The translations under genes and the position numbers were made by a program. The notes beneath the pieces were generated by a model. That model searched no databases and had not been told where the DNA came from. It was given only the letters and a program-made list of their open reading frames with translations. From Paenibacillus humicus NBRC 102415 (lineage in GTDB: Bacteria > Bacillota > Bacilli > Paenibacillales > Paenibacillaceae), in contig NZ_BIMD01000004.1 of NCBI RefSeq assembly GCF_004000905.1, forward strand, positions 112,447 through 176,446: a stretch of DNA of 64,000 nt, in the 5' to 3' direction. Below are positions 41,961 to 51,025 of this stretch, one piece after another. Position 1 is the first letter of the stretch. Every line of letters starts with the position of its first letter.

Positions 41961-42917
41961 ATGGAAGTCTACGCATCCGATCTACAGCTGTGCACGGACA
42001 TTCGACGCAATTTGGAATCCTGCATCCTCGGCAAGGAGCGCGAAATCGAGCTCGTGCTGATCGCCCTGCTGGCAGGAGGCCATCTTCTGCTCGAAGATGT
42101 TCCCGGCACAGGCAAGACCCAGCTCGTCAAGGCTCTGGCCCGCTCCATCGGGGGCGACTTCAGGCGGATCCAGTGCAATCCGGATCTGCTGCCTACCGAT
42201 ATTACCGGCCTGACCATCTATCATCCCCGGGAGGAGCAGTTCATCTTCCGTCCCGGTCCGATCATGTCCCATCTCGTCCTTGCGGACGAAATCAACAGGG
42301 CGACGACGAAGACCCAGTCCGCCCTCCTCGAGGCGATGGAGGAGAGAAGCATCACGGTGGACGGGGAGACGTATTCGCTGCCGAGCCCGTTCATTCTCAT
42401 CGCAACCCAGAATCCCATCGAGTTCGAGGGAACGTATCTGCTACCCGAAGCCCAGATGGACCGCTTCATGATGCGGCTGTCGCTCGGCTATCCCGGGGAA
42501 GCCGAGGAGAGGCGCATGGTGCTCAAGCAGGAAAGCGGCCATCCTTCCGACCTGCTCGGCCGGGTCGCCGAGATCGGCGACATCGTCAAGCTCCAGGAGC
42601 TGGCGGAGAAGGTCCATGTGGACGAGGCGGTCGGAGAATACCTGGTCCGGCTCGTCCGCAGCACCCGCGAGCATGAAGGCGTGCAGCTGGGAGCCAGCCC
42701 GCGCGCGGCGGTAGCATTGATGCGCGCCGCCAAAGCCCGCGCGCTGATCGAGAAGCGGGAATACGTCATTCCGGACGACGTCAAGCAGCTCGCCGTCCAC
42801 GTGCTGTCGCACCGGCTCCTGCTGAAGCCGGCTGCGAGGCTTGGCGGCACCCGCGCCGAGACGGTCATCGAGGACGTCATCGGCCGGACCAAGGTGCCGG
42901 TCCGGCTGGAGCGCTGA
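41961..42917 (+). CDS. MoxR-family AAA+ ATPase
   Basis: AAA+ ATPase of 318 residues. Walker A is DVPGTGKTQLVKALA, Walker B LVLADEINRATTKTQSALL, sensor I in FILIATQNPIEFEGTYLLPE, and the arginine-finger region PEAQMDRFMMRLSLGYPGE follows. MoxR proteins act as chaperone-like ATPases for the DUF58 and transglutaminase membrane proteins they are encoded with, as here. ATG 41961 has AAGGAG 8 bases upstream; ATG 41955 is only 2 bases from it. The DUF58 gene begins 3 bases after the stop. Confidence 0.93.
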   Translation: MEVYASDLQLCTDIRRNLESCILGKEREIELVLIALLAGGHLLLEDVPGTGKTQLVKALARSIGGDFRRIQCNPDLLPTDITGLTIYHPREEQFIFRPGPIMSHLVLADEINRATTKTQSALLEAMEERSITVDGETYSLPSPFILIATQNPIEFEGTYLLPEAQMDRFMMRLSLGYPGEAEERRMVLKQESGHPSDLLGRVAEIGDIVKLQELAEKVHVDEAVGEYLVRLVRSTREHEGVQLGASPRAAVALMRAAKARALIEKREYVIPDDVKQLAVHVLSHRLLLKPAARLGGTRAETVIEDVIGRTKVPVRLER

Positions 42918-42920
42918 TCG

Positions 42921-44177
42921 ATGGGCTCGATCCCTGCAAGGAGGCGCCAGTCCGCCTTCAGGTGGCGGCTGCTGGCGTTGATTTACGTCTCCAGCCTGTT
43001 GTACATGCTTTTTCAAGGCGGCAAAACCGCCGTCATGATCTTTTGCATCCTGAACGGGCTCATCGTCTATATTTCTCTTGGTTATTGGAGCGGTATCCGC
43101 GGCATATCGGGGAAACGCCTGATCAGGGCTTCCGGAGACCTGTCGCCGGCGGCCCAGGCGGTTCTGAGCGCGGGGAGCTCTCAGGAAGTAAGCCTGAGCA
43201 TGAAGATGCCCGGCTATTATCCCGTTCCCTACGTGCTTGTCCGGGAACGGCTGCAGCGCAACGGCAGCGAAGAGATTCCGTTCGAGATCAGCTTCGTGCC
43301 GAATGTGAAGCGGAGCGGACAGGCTTCCTACAGGACGCCGCCGCTGGAAAGAGGCGTCTACCGGTTTTTGCCGACCGAATGCTCGACGCGGGATTTGTTC
43401 GGCTTTTTCGAGCACACCGGCCATTTCGAATCGGCGGACGCTTTTGCCGTGAGGCCGAGGACGATCGAGCTTCGCGGCTGGGAGCGGGTGCGCAGAGGGG
43501 CGAAAGGCCATTATTCGCATGCCTCGGCTCCCCGGGCTTCGCGCGAGACGACCCAGATCAACGGCATCCGGGAGTTTCTGCCGGGCGACCGCCTCTCCCG
43601 CGTCCATTGGGGGGCGACCGCCAAGACCGGACAGTGGAAATCCAAGGAATTCGAGCGCGAGGCGCTTCCGCGTACGATCGTGCTCCTGGATGCCTGCCGC
43701 CGCCAGGCTCCGGGCGCCGAAGCCCGGTTCGAGGTCGCCGTGTCGACGGCGGCGTCCCTGTTCCAGCACGGACTTCGGCGCAATACGTCGATGGGGCTCT
43801 GGATTTCATCCCGGATTCCGGGCATTCTCCGTTCCGGCAGCGGCGGCGATCAGCTTCATCGGGCGATGGATCTGCTCACCGCGGCGGACAACGATGGAGC
43901 GGAAGGAATCGATGCCGCTTTGCCGGAGGCGGAGGCCGTGCTTGAACGCGGCTCGCTGGCCGTGCTCGTGACGGACGCCGGTGCGGATGAAGTGCGCCGG
44001 GCGATGTCCAGGCTGTCCCGGCGGGGCATGAATCCTTGCTGCATCAAGATCGAGGACCGTTCCTCGGGAACGGACAGCCCCTCATTCCACGATTACGGCG
44101 GCCCCGTCTATGTGATCTCGAGCCTGGAAGAGCTTCCGGACGCGCTTGACGGAAGGGAGGTCGCCAACGATGCCTGA
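42921..44177 (+). CDS. DUF58 family membrane protein
   Basis: Protein of 418 residues. Two N-terminal hydrophobic segments (LLALIYVSSLLYMLF; TAVMIFCILNGLIVYISLGY) anchor it. The beta-rich middle is followed by the DUF58 motif FLPGDRLSRVHWGATAKTGQ and KSKEFEREALPRTIVLLDAC, the start of a von Willebrand A-like domain with an incomplete metal site. It overlaps the transglutaminase gene by 8 bases. This trio occurs widely; its target is unknown. Confidence 0.92.
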   Translation: MGSIPARRRQSAFRWRLLALIYVSSLLYMLFQGGKTAVMIFCILNGLIVYISLGYWSGIRGISGKRLIRASGDLSPAAQAVLSAGSSQEVSLSMKMPGYYPVPYVLVRERLQRNGSEEIPFEISFVPNVKRSGQASYRTPPLERGVYRFLPTECSTRDLFGFFEHTGHFESADAFAVRPRTIELRGWERVRRGAKGHYSHASAPRASRETTQINGIREFLPGDRLSRVHWGATAKTGQWKSKEFEREALPRTIVLLDACRRQAPGAEARFEVAVSTAASLFQHGLRRNTSMGLWISSRIPGILRSGSGGDQLHRAMDLLTAADNDGAEGIDAALPEAEAVLERGSLAVLVTDAGADEVRRAMSRLSRRGMNPCCIKIEDRSSGTDSPSFHDYGGPVYVISSLEELPDALDGREVANDA

Positions 44178-46419
44178 AGGCAGGAAAGCCCGCCGCTACC
44201 TGGGGCTTGTCCAGGGAATGAACGCCCCCTCCGCCCGCTGGTTCGTCATGCTGAGCGGCCTTCTGACAGCCGTCATGATCGCGAGCAGCCTATCGGTGCT
44301 GGAGAAGATCTGGTGGCCCGAAACGTTCCGTGTCGCTTACCTCGTCCTGGGCGTGTCAGCCCTGGCCGAGCTGCTGCCTCTTCGGAGAATATACCGGATC
44401 CTGCTTCAGCTTGCGTCCATCGGCGTCATCCTCTATGCCGCCGCTCCCATCGAGTGGACGCCATACGATCCGATTCTCATGGATGACCGCTTGTCCTATC
44501 TGGCGGATAATGCTGCCGCCCTTCATCCGTTTCTGGAGATCGCGCTCGCCGTGTGGATGATTTATATCCTCTTCTCGGCCTGGACGCGTATCCGGATCCG
44601 CATTGTCGGCTTCACTTCGGTGTGCCTGCTCGTGCTGGCCGTGACGGATTCCTTCACGCCGATCTATCTATGGGACAACACGGCCGTCGTCATTTTCGCC
44701 GGACTGGTCTGGCTGATCGCCGAGCACTTCGCCCGCTTCCAGCGGGACCATCCCGCAAGCTGGACGAGGCTGAAGAGCTACCCGGCGCAGCTTCTCCTGC
44801 CGATCGTGCTGGTGCTTTCCCTCGTCATGGCGACGGGCTTGTTCGTTCCCGAGATTCCGCCGATCATCAAGGATCCGTACACGGTATGGAAGGAAGCCCA
44901 GGGCGAGCAAGTCCAGTCTTTCGTAGGGGACAAGGGCATTGCGCCGGCGAACTCCAGCAAGCAGAGCAGCAAGTCGGGCTACAGCCGCGAGGACGGCAAG
45001 CTTGGCGGCGGCTTCAACTACGACTATTCCCCGGTCATGACGGTCAAGTCGGACCGCAAGAGCTATTGGAGAGGCGAGACGAAATCGTATTATACGGGCA
45101 AGGGCTGGGAAGACAGCGAGCTCGAGAAGAACGAGCAGCTCATGCCGTTGGCTGTGGGCAGCGAGCTTTCGCTGGCGTGGGATCGCTCCGCCGCCGATAC
45201 GGTGGAGATCAGTCAAGAGTTCAAAATGGCCCGCAAGGACATGTTCCCGGTCCTGTTCGGAGCCTCCGCCATCAAATCGCTGAAGTCAGTCAACGACTCC
45301 GGGAGCATTTCCGGGTCTGGGGGCTGGGGGCCCTCCTCCATGGAGCTCCGGTACGAGAACGGGCAGAAGACGTACCCCAAAACCTATTCCATCGTCTCCG
45401 AGCAGACGCTCTTGGACGATGGCGTGAAGAATGCAAAGGCCTTCATGGACAACAGCGCCGATCAGCAGATGTATACGCAGCTCCCGACGGATATTCCGTC
45501 TCGGGTCGCTCAGCTTGGGCGCGATCTGACGGCTGCCGAGACGACGGACTTCGGCAAGGCTGCGGCGATTGAAACGTACCTGAAGGTCAACTATACGTAC
45601 ACCAACGAACCGGATACGAGCAAAAAGGTCAGCGCCGATTTCGTCGATTCCTTCCTCTTTGAAATCCAGGAAGGCTACTGCGACTATTACTCGTCTGCGA
45701 TGGTCGTGCTTGCCCGCTCCGTCGATCTGCCCGCCCGCTGGGTGAAAGGCTATGCCTCCGGCTCGAACCGCGTTCCGACGCCGGGCGGCATGCGAGGCGG
45801 CCCCGAGGAATGGATGGAGAGCGACACCTATACAGTGCGGAACTCCGATGCCCACTCCTGGGTCGAAATCTACTTCCAGGGCTACGGCTGGATTCCGTTC
45901 GAGCCGACGGCAGGCTTCGCTTATCCGTATCCGGCGGCAGCCGACGATGCGGCAGCGGCAGCCACCCCGACGCCGGCGCCAAGCGCGGCTCCGGCTACGG
46001 ACACGGAGGCTGCCGAGACATCCGGCTTCGACGTTCCGTCCTACGTCTACGTCATCGGGGGCATCTTCCTGGCGGCAGCCGCGGCTGCAGCGACATTCGT
46101 GAACCGGCATTTCCTGGCCGATTCCTGGCGCCGCCTGCGCATCCGCTCGCTGTCTGCCGAGGAGCGGATATCGTGGGATACCGGCCGGATGATCCGCTCC
46201 GCGAGACGGGGCGGCCTGGTCAAGGAGGATCACGAGACGCTGAGGGAGGCGGTGCTGCGGTGGTCCAAGCAGCGCAAGTATCTGCAGCAGGAGCTTCAGG
46301 CTATCCTGGCTGATTTCGAGAAAGTGAAATACAGCGGACAGCCCGTTTCATACGGCGACGCCGAGGCCTTCGCCGGCAAAGTCAAAGGCGTGCTCGGCAG
46401 GTTCGGCAAGCCGGGCTGA
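44170..46419 (+). CDS. Transmembrane transglutaminase-like protein
   Basis: Membrane protein of 749 residues. About six N-terminal membrane segments (residues 20-230), then an extracytoplasmic transglutaminase domain whose triad is visible: Cys in EIQEGYCDYYSSAMVVLARS, His in NSDAHSWVEIYFQGYGWIPF and Asp/Glu in the following FEPTAGF. After an Ala/Pro/Thr linker comes one more span (YVYVIGGIFLAAAAAAATFV) and a cytoplasmic DUF4129-like tail. The start at 44170 has GGAAGGGAGG upstream. The domain may act as a protease or crosslinker at the cell wall; the substrate is unknown. Confidence 0.92.
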   Translation: MPEGRKARRYLGLVQGMNAPSARWFVMLSGLLTAVMIASSLSVLEKIWWPETFRVAYLVLGVSALAELLPLRRIYRILLQLASIGVILYAAAPIEWTPYDPILMDDRLSYLADNAAALHPFLEIALAVWMIYILFSAWTRIRIRIVGFTSVCLLVLAVTDSFTPIYLWDNTAVVIFAGLVWLIAEHFARFQRDHPASWTRLKSYPAQLLLPIVLVLSLVMATGLFVPEIPPIIKDPYTVWKEAQGEQVQSFVGDKGIAPANSSKQSSKSGYSREDGKLGGGFNYDYSPVMTVKSDRKSYWRGETKSYYTGKGWEDSELEKNEQLMPLAVGSELSLAWDRSAADTVEISQEFKMARKDMFPVLFGASAIKSLKSVNDSGSISGSGGWGPSSMELRYENGQKTYPKTYSIVSEQTLLDDGVKNAKAFMDNSADQQMYTQLPTDIPSRVAQLGRDLTAAETTDFGKAAAIETYLKVNYTYTNEPDTSKKVSADFVDSFLFEIQEGYCDYYSSAMVVLARSVDLPARWVKGYASGSNRVPTPGGMRGGPEEWMESDTYTVRNSDAHSWVEIYFQGYGWIPFEPTAGFAYPYPAAADDAAAAATPTPAPSAAPATDTEAAETSGFDVPSYVYVIGGIFLAAAAAAATFVNRHFLADSWRRLRIRSLSAEERISWDTGRMIRSARRGGLVKEDHETLREAVLRWSKQRKYLQQELQAILADFEKVKYSGQPVSYGDAEAFAGKVKGVLGRFGKPG

Positions 46420-46445
46420 TCCGGGCCCAGCCGGCAAATTTCGGG

Positions 46446-46482
46446 AAAGGAACCGCTCCTGTTGACAGGGCGGTTCCTTTTT
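46446..46482 (+). terminator. Terminator of the MoxR/DUF58/transglutaminase operon
   Basis: AAGGAACCGC pairs with GCGGTTCCTT around a 14-base loop, followed by TTTTT. Confidence 0.8.
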
Positions 46483-46510
46483 GCGCCGTTATCCTGTAAT
46501 ATGGTATAGT
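46481..46510 (+). promoter_or_regulatory. Extended -10 promoter of the yqeG cluster
   Basis: TTGCGC (46481-46486), 18-base spacer ending in TGG, TATAGT (46505-46510). The -35 is weak, the TGn extension supports the -10. Confidence 0.5.
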
Positions 46511-46549
46511 TTCGTAAGATAGCAGGCTCTAAGCAAGGGAGACTAAGCG

Positions 46550-47077
46550 ATGTTTGAACGGCTGGTGCCGCACATGCGCGTGAAATCTATATATGAAATC
46601 GATCTTGATCTGCTGAAGGAGAAGGGTGTTCGAGGCATTATCACCGATCTCGACAACACGCTCGTCGGCGCCCGGATCGCACTGGCGACCCCGGAACTGA
46701 TCGCCTGGCTCGACAGGGTCAGGGAACTCGGCTTCCAAGTCGTAGTCGTATCCAACAACCACGAGACCCGGGTATCCCGATTCGCAGAACCGCTGGCGAT
46801 TCCGTTCATCCATGCGGCCCGCAAGCCGTCCACCCAAGCGTTCCGCAAGGCGCTGGCGGTGCTTGGCCTGGAGGCGGAACAGACGGTGGTCGTCGGCGAC
46901 CAGATGATGACCGATGTATTGGGAGGCAAGCGGATGGGGCTGTATACGATACTCGTAGCTCCCATCTCGCCGGCGGATGAAGGCTTCGGCACCCGGATCA
47001 ACCGGCTGCTGGAACGGATTGCCCTCTCCCGGCTGCGCCGCAAGGGCCTGTGGCAGGAGGAGGAAACAAGCAAGTGA
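46550..47077 (+). CDS. yqeG: YqeG-family HAD IIIA phosphatase
   Basis: HAD-type phosphatase of 175 residues. Motif I with the nucleophile Asp is GIITDLDNTLVG, motif II Ser is in VVVVSNNHETRV, and motif III/IV is VVVGDQMMTDVLGGKRMG. Family members resemble mitochondrial PGP phosphatases, so phosphatidylglycerophosphate is a possible substrate. It is first in the yqeG-yqeM cluster; its stop overlaps the yqeH GTG start. Confidence 0.95.
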   Translation: MFERLVPHMRVKSIYEIDLDLLKEKGVRGIITDLDNTLVGARIALATPELIAWLDRVRELGFQVVVVSNNHETRVSRFAEPLAIPFIHAARKPSTQAFRKALAVLGLEAEQTVVVGDQMMTDVLGGKRMGLYTILVAPISPADEGFGTRINRLLERIALSRLRRKGLWQEEETSK

Positions 47078-48195
47078 GTGAAAAACTACTGGACAAGCAA
47101 GGATGCGCAGGCTGCGGAGCCGCGCTTCAGTCCGACAGCAAGGACAAGCCGGGCTACGTCCCGGCATCGGCAAAGGGCGGCGAAGCCGTCATCTGCCAGC
47201 GGTGCTTCCGCATCCGCAACTACAACGACGCCGTATCGGTGTCCATGGACCATGACGAATTCCTGAGGCTGCTCGGCGGCATCGCGTCTACCGACAGCCT
47301 CGTCGTGCATATCGTCGACCTGTTCGACTTCGAAGGAAGCCTGATCTCCGGCTTGCAGCGCTTCGTGGGCAACAATCCCGTGCTGCTCGTCGTCAACAAG
47401 ATCGACCTGCTTCCGAAGGGGACGAACTACAACCGCATCCGCAACTGGGTGCAGCGGCAGGCCAAGGCGCAAGGGCTGCGCACGGTCGATATCGTCCTGT
47501 GCAGCGCCAAGAAGGGAATGGGCTTCGAGCGGGTCGTAGAAGCGGTCGAGGAGCTGCGCGGCCGCCGCGACGTCTACGTCGTCGGCGCCACCAACGTCGG
47601 CAAGTCGACGCTCATCAACAGGCTCATTTCCGACTACAGCGATCTGGACCGGGAATTGACCGTATCGCGGTTCCCCGGAACGACGCTCGACGAGATCCGC
47701 ATCCCGCTCGACGACGGCAAAGCCATCGTCGATACGCCGGGCATCGTGTACCGCTCGCGCCTGACGGAGCTCGTGCCGCGCGGCGTTCTGGGAGCCTTGC
47801 TGCCGGACAAGCCGATCAAGCCGCTCGTCTACCAGCTCGATGCCGGGCAGACGCTGTTCTTCGGAAGCCTGATCCGGTTCGATTATGCGGCCGGAGCCAA
47901 CCTCAGCTTCACGCTGTACACGGCCAATGCGATGAAGGTGCACCGGACGAAGTTGGAGCGCGCCGACGATCTCTATGCCCAGCACAAGGGCGAGCTGCTT
48001 GCCCCGCCTTCGCGGGAAGAGCTCGAGACGATGCCGGCCTGGACGCGCCATTCCCTGCGCATTCCAAAAGGGAGCGAGTCCGACGTGTTCGTCTCGGGCC
48101 TGGGCTGGATCCGCGTTAACGGCACCAGCGGCGCGCAGATCGAAGTGTATGCGCCCAAGGGAGTCAAGGTTCTCGTCCGCGAGGCTTTAATCTGA
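47074..48195 (+). CDS. yqeH: Ribosome biogenesis GTPase YqeH
   Basis: Circularly permuted GTPase of 373 residues needed for 30S subunit assembly. The N-terminal zinc finger is GCAGCGAAL with its second pair in ICQRCFRIRNYND. The permuted order is visible: G4 (VVNKIDLLPKGTNY) precedes G1 (GATNVGKSTLINRL), G2 (RFPGTTLDEI) and G3 (IVDTPGIV). The GTG start at 47074 overlaps the yqeG stop (GTGA) and has GGAGGAGG upstream. Confidence 0.96.
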   Translation: MSEKLLDKQGCAGCGAALQSDSKDKPGYVPASAKGGEAVICQRCFRIRNYNDAVSVSMDHDEFLRLLGGIASTDSLVVHIVDLFDFEGSLISGLQRFVGNNPVLLVVNKIDLLPKGTNYNRIRNWVQRQAKAQGLRTVDIVLCSAKKGMGFERVVEAVEELRGRRDVYVVGATNVGKSTLINRLISDYSDLDRELTVSRFPGTTLDEIRIPLDDGKAIVDTPGIVYRSRLTELVPRGVLGALLPDKPIKPLVYQLDAGQTLFFGSLIRFDYAAGANLSFTLYTANAMKVHRTKLERADDLYAQHKGELLAPPSREELETMPAWTRHSLRIPKGSESDVFVSGLGWIRVNGTSGAQIEVYAPKGVKVLVREALI

Positions 48196-48217
48196 CAGAG
48201 ACGGGAGTGCTGACGGC

Positions 48218-49114
48218 ATGATGGCAAAGTCGAATGGAATGGCCGGAGTGGAAATCGACAGCCATACGACGCTGTACGGCGTCATCGGCGACCCGATCCG
48301 GCATTCCAAATCGCCGGTCATGATGAACCGCGCCTTCCGCGAGGCCGGAGTGAACGGCGCTTATGCCGCCTTCCATGTCGCGGCTGACCGGCTAGGCGAT
48401 TTTTGGGCCGGAGTCAGGGCGATGGGCATCCGCGGCGTCAACGTGACCATTCCGCACAAGCTGGACGTCATGAGCCATCTGGACCATGTCGATGAGGGAG
48501 CCCGCCTGATCGGAGCGGTGAACACCGTCGTGAACGAAGGCGGCGTCCTGACCGGCTACAACACGGACGGAATCGGATATGTCCGTTCCCTCAAGGAAGA
48601 GGCCATGCCCGATCTGCGAGGCAAGCGCATCGCGGTCATCGGTGCCGGCGGGGCCGCCCGCGGCGTGCTGTACGCGCTGCTGAAGGAAGAGCCGGCGGAG
48701 GTCGCGGTGCTGAACCGGACCGAGGAGCGCGCCAGAGAGCTGGCGGGAGCTTTTGCCTCCCTTGGACAGGTGCGGGCGCTCCAGCAGTCCGGCGGCGAGG
48801 CGGAGGATGTTCTCCGCTCAGCGGATCTCGTCGTGAATACGACCTCGATCGGGATGCATCCTAATGTAGACGCATGCCCTGTCGACGTATCGCTGCTGCG
48901 GCCGGACGCGGTCGCAAGCGACCTGATCTACAATCCGCTCGAAACCGCATGGCTGGCCCAAGCCCGCAGCCTCGGCCTCCGGACGCATGGAGGACTCGGC
49001 ATGTTTATCTACCAAGGCGCTTACGCCTTTGAATACTGGACCGGCATACCGGCTCCGACCGGAGCGATGAGGGAAGCCGTCCTGCAGGCGATGCAGGAGA
49101 AGTCCGCACCATAG
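48218..49114 (+). CDS. aroE: Shikimate dehydrogenase
   Basis: NADPH-dependent reduction of 3-dehydroshikimate to shikimate, fourth step of the aromatic amino acid pathway. Protein of 298 residues. Substrate-binding SKSPVMMNRAF, catalytic Lys in NVTIPHKLDVM and Asp in GYNTDGIGYV are present; the NADP motif is GAGGAARGVLYAL. Two adjacent ATG codons (48218, 48221) are possible starts. It sits in the conserved place between yqeH and yhbY. Confidence 0.96.
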   Translation: MMAKSNGMAGVEIDSHTTLYGVIGDPIRHSKSPVMMNRAFREAGVNGAYAAFHVAADRLGDFWAGVRAMGIRGVNVTIPHKLDVMSHLDHVDEGARLIGAVNTVVNEGGVLTGYNTDGIGYVRSLKEEAMPDLRGKRIAVIGAGGAARGVLYALLKEEPAEVAVLNRTEERARELAGAFASLGQVRALQQSGGEAEDVLRSADLVVNTTSIGMHPNVDACPVDVSLLRPDAVASDLIYNPLETAWLAQARSLGLRTHGGLGMFIYQGAYAFEYWTGIPAPTGAMREAVLQAMQEKSAP

Positions 49115-49130
49115 AGAGGTATGTGATTTT

Positions 49131-49424
49131 ATGTTGACAGGCAAACAAAAACGCCATCTGCGCGCGATGGCGCATCATCTGACCCCGATTTTCCAAATCG
49201 GCAAAGGCGGCTTCAACGAGCAGCTGGTCAAGCATGTCGAGGAAGCGATCGAGAAGCGCGAGCTGCTCAAGGTCAATCTCCTCAACAACTGCGACGAGGA
49301 TGCGCGCGAAGTCGGCGCCCAGCTGGCGCAAGGCTCCGGCTCGGAGCTCGTGCAGGTGATCGGTAAGACGATCGTGCTGTACAAGGAATCCAAGGACTAC
49401 AAGACGATCGTGCTTCCCCGCTAG
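49131..49424 (+). CDS. yhbY: YhbY-family RNA-binding protein
   Basis: CRM-domain protein of 97 residues (YqeI in Bacillus). The RNA-binding GxxG loop is in QIGKGGFNEQLVKHVEEAI and the C-terminal strand in IGKTIVLYKESKDYKTIVL. Family members associate with pre-50S ribosomal particles. It follows aroE by 16 bases. Confidence 0.95.
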   Translation: MLTGKQKRHLRAMAHHLTPIFQIGKGGFNEQLVKHVEEAIEKRELLKVNLLNNCDEDAREVGAQLAQGSGSELVQVIGKTIVLYKESKDYKTIVLPR

Positions 49425-49478
49425 GCTGCACGCTTCCGCAATACCGAAGCATGCCGGCCATGGGGAGGAGGGGATCGA

Positions 49479-50099
49479 ATGCGCAAGGCAGGCATCATGG
49501 GAGGCACGTTCGATCCCATTCATATCGGGCATATGATTGCCGCGGAGCGGGCGATGGAGGCTTGCGGGCTGGACGAGATGCTGTTCATCCCCAATGCCGG
49601 GCCTCCGCTCAAGGACCGCGCTCCGGGGGCTTCTCCGGAAGACCGCTGGAGCATGGTCCGGCTCGCCGTACAAGCCCATCCACGCTTCCGGGCGCTGGAT
49701 ATCGAGCTGAAGCGCGGCGGAGTCAGCTACACGTTCGATACCGTCCTGCAGCTGCAGGAAGAGATGCCGGAGACGGAATTCCATCTCATCATCGGAACGG
49801 ACCGAATCGGAGATTTGCCGAAATGGCACCGGATCGGCGAGCTTGCGGAGAGGATCCGCTTCATCGGCGTCGACCGGCCGTCCGACGACGGCGATCCGGC
49901 GGCTTCCGCCACCGCCGCGGCCGGCAGACTTCCGGACAAGCTCGGAGAGCGTCTGCTGCTGGCTTCGATGCCGCGGCTGGCGATCTCCTCGACGGCGATC
50001 CGGGCTCGGCTCGGTGCGGGCTTGTCGGTCCGGTACCTCGTTCCGGAGCCGGCGCTTGATTACCTTCTGGAGAAGGGACTGTACCGCCATGATGGATAA
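49479..50099 (+). CDS. nadD: Nicotinate-nucleotide adenylyltransferase
   Basis: Makes deamido-NAD from nicotinate mononucleotide and ATP. Protein of 206 residues. The nucleotidyltransferase motif is GGTFDPIHIGHM and the C-terminal signature ISSTAIRARL. Residues of about 130-150 (DDGDPAASATAAAGRL) are a somewhat longer Ala/Asp-rich loop than in Bacillus. The last codons overlap the yqeK start by 11 bases. Confidence 0.95.
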   Translation: MRKAGIMGGTFDPIHIGHMIAAERAMEACGLDEMLFIPNAGPPLKDRAPGASPEDRWSMVRLAVQAHPRFRALDIELKRGGVSYTFDTVLQLQEEMPETEFHLIIGTDRIGDLPKWHRIGELAERIRFIGVDRPSDDGDPAASATAAAGRLPDKLGERLLLASMPRLAISSTAIRARLGAGLSVRYLVPEPALDYLLEKGLYRHDG

Positions 50100-50652
50100 G
50101 CAGCAGATGATCGAATCGATTCGCTCCGGCATGCCGGAGCGCCGCTGGCAGCATGTGCAGGGCGTCATCTCGACGGCCATCGTGCTCGCCAAGCGGTTCG
50201 GAGCGGATCCGGACAAGGCGGAGCTGGCCGCCATCCTCCACGATCTGGCCAAATACTGGCCGGTGGACCGGATGGAAGAAGCGATCCGGGAGGAGGGCGC
50301 CGACCTCGGCATCCTGTCTTACGACAAGGAGCTGTGGCATGCGCCCGCAGGGGCCTATATATCCCGCCGGGACTACGGCGTCACGGATATCGAGGTGCTC
50401 GACTCCGTCCGTTACCATACGTCCGGCAGGGCCGGCATGACGCTGCTGGACAAAGTGGTATGCCTCGCGGATTACATGGAGCCGGGACGGGACTTCCCCG
50501 GCGTGGACGGCATCCGGGAGCTTGCCGAGACCGACCTCGACGCCGCGCTCAGAGCCGGTTTCGATTCGACGATACGATTTTTGCTGGAGAAGGGAAAAGT
50601 AATCTATCCCCTGACGCTCGCTGCACGGAACGATTTGATTCGCAACCCATAA
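50089..50652 (+). CDS. yqeK: YqeK-family HD-domain hydrolase
   Basis: HD-domain phosphohydrolase of 187 residues. The metal-binding His is in RRWQHVQGVISTAIVLAKRF, the HD pair in AAILHDLAKYWP and later His/Asp in SVRYHTSGRAGM and CLADYMEPGR. Family members hydrolyse symmetrical Ap4A. It overlaps nadD and may start at either of two ATG codons (50089, 50092). Confidence 0.94.
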   Translation: MMDKQQMIESIRSGMPERRWQHVQGVISTAIVLAKRFGADPDKAELAAILHDLAKYWPVDRMEEAIREEGADLGILSYDKELWHAPAGAYISRRDYGVTDIEVLDSVRYHTSGRAGMTLLDKVVCLADYMEPGRDFPGVDGIRELAETDLDAALRAGFDSTIRFLLEKGKVIYPLTLAARNDLIRNP

Positions 50653-50677
50653 CGATTACACATTAGGAGGCAACTGA

Positions 50678-51025
50678 ATGGCCCTGAATTCCGAACAACT
50701 GCTGCAGGCCGCCGTCGAGGCGGCCGAAGATAAAAAAGCGGGCAACGTCGTCGCGCTCAACCTCAAGGATATTTCTCTCGTCGCCGATTATTTCGTCATC
50801 TGCCACGGCAATTCCGATACGCAAGTGCAAGCGATCGCCACGGAGATCCGCAAGCGCGCCCAGGAGGGCGGCGTGACGATGCGCGGCCTTGAAGGCATGG
50901 ATACCGCGCGCTGGGTGCTGATCGACCTCGGAGACGTCGTCGTGCATGTCTTCCACCGCGACGAGCGCGACTATTACAGCCTGGAGCGGCTGTGGTCCGA
51001 CGCCAAGGTCGTGGAGTTCGCATGA
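50678..51025 (+). CDS. rsfS: Ribosomal silencing factor RsfS
   Basis: Protein of 115 residues that binds ribosomal protein L14 and blocks subunit joining in starvation. Characteristic sequence: DISLVADYFVICHGNSDTQV, ARWVLIDLGDVVVHVFH and ERDYYSLERLWSDA. The ribosome site TTAGGAGG is strong. The stop overlaps the start of the cvfB-like gene (ATGA). Confidence 0.96.
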   Translation: MALNSEQLLQAAVEAAEDKKAGNVVALNLKDISLVADYFVICHGNSDTQVQAIATEIRKRAQEGGVTMRGLEGMDTARWVLIDLGDVVVHVFHRDERDYYSLERLWSDAKVVEFA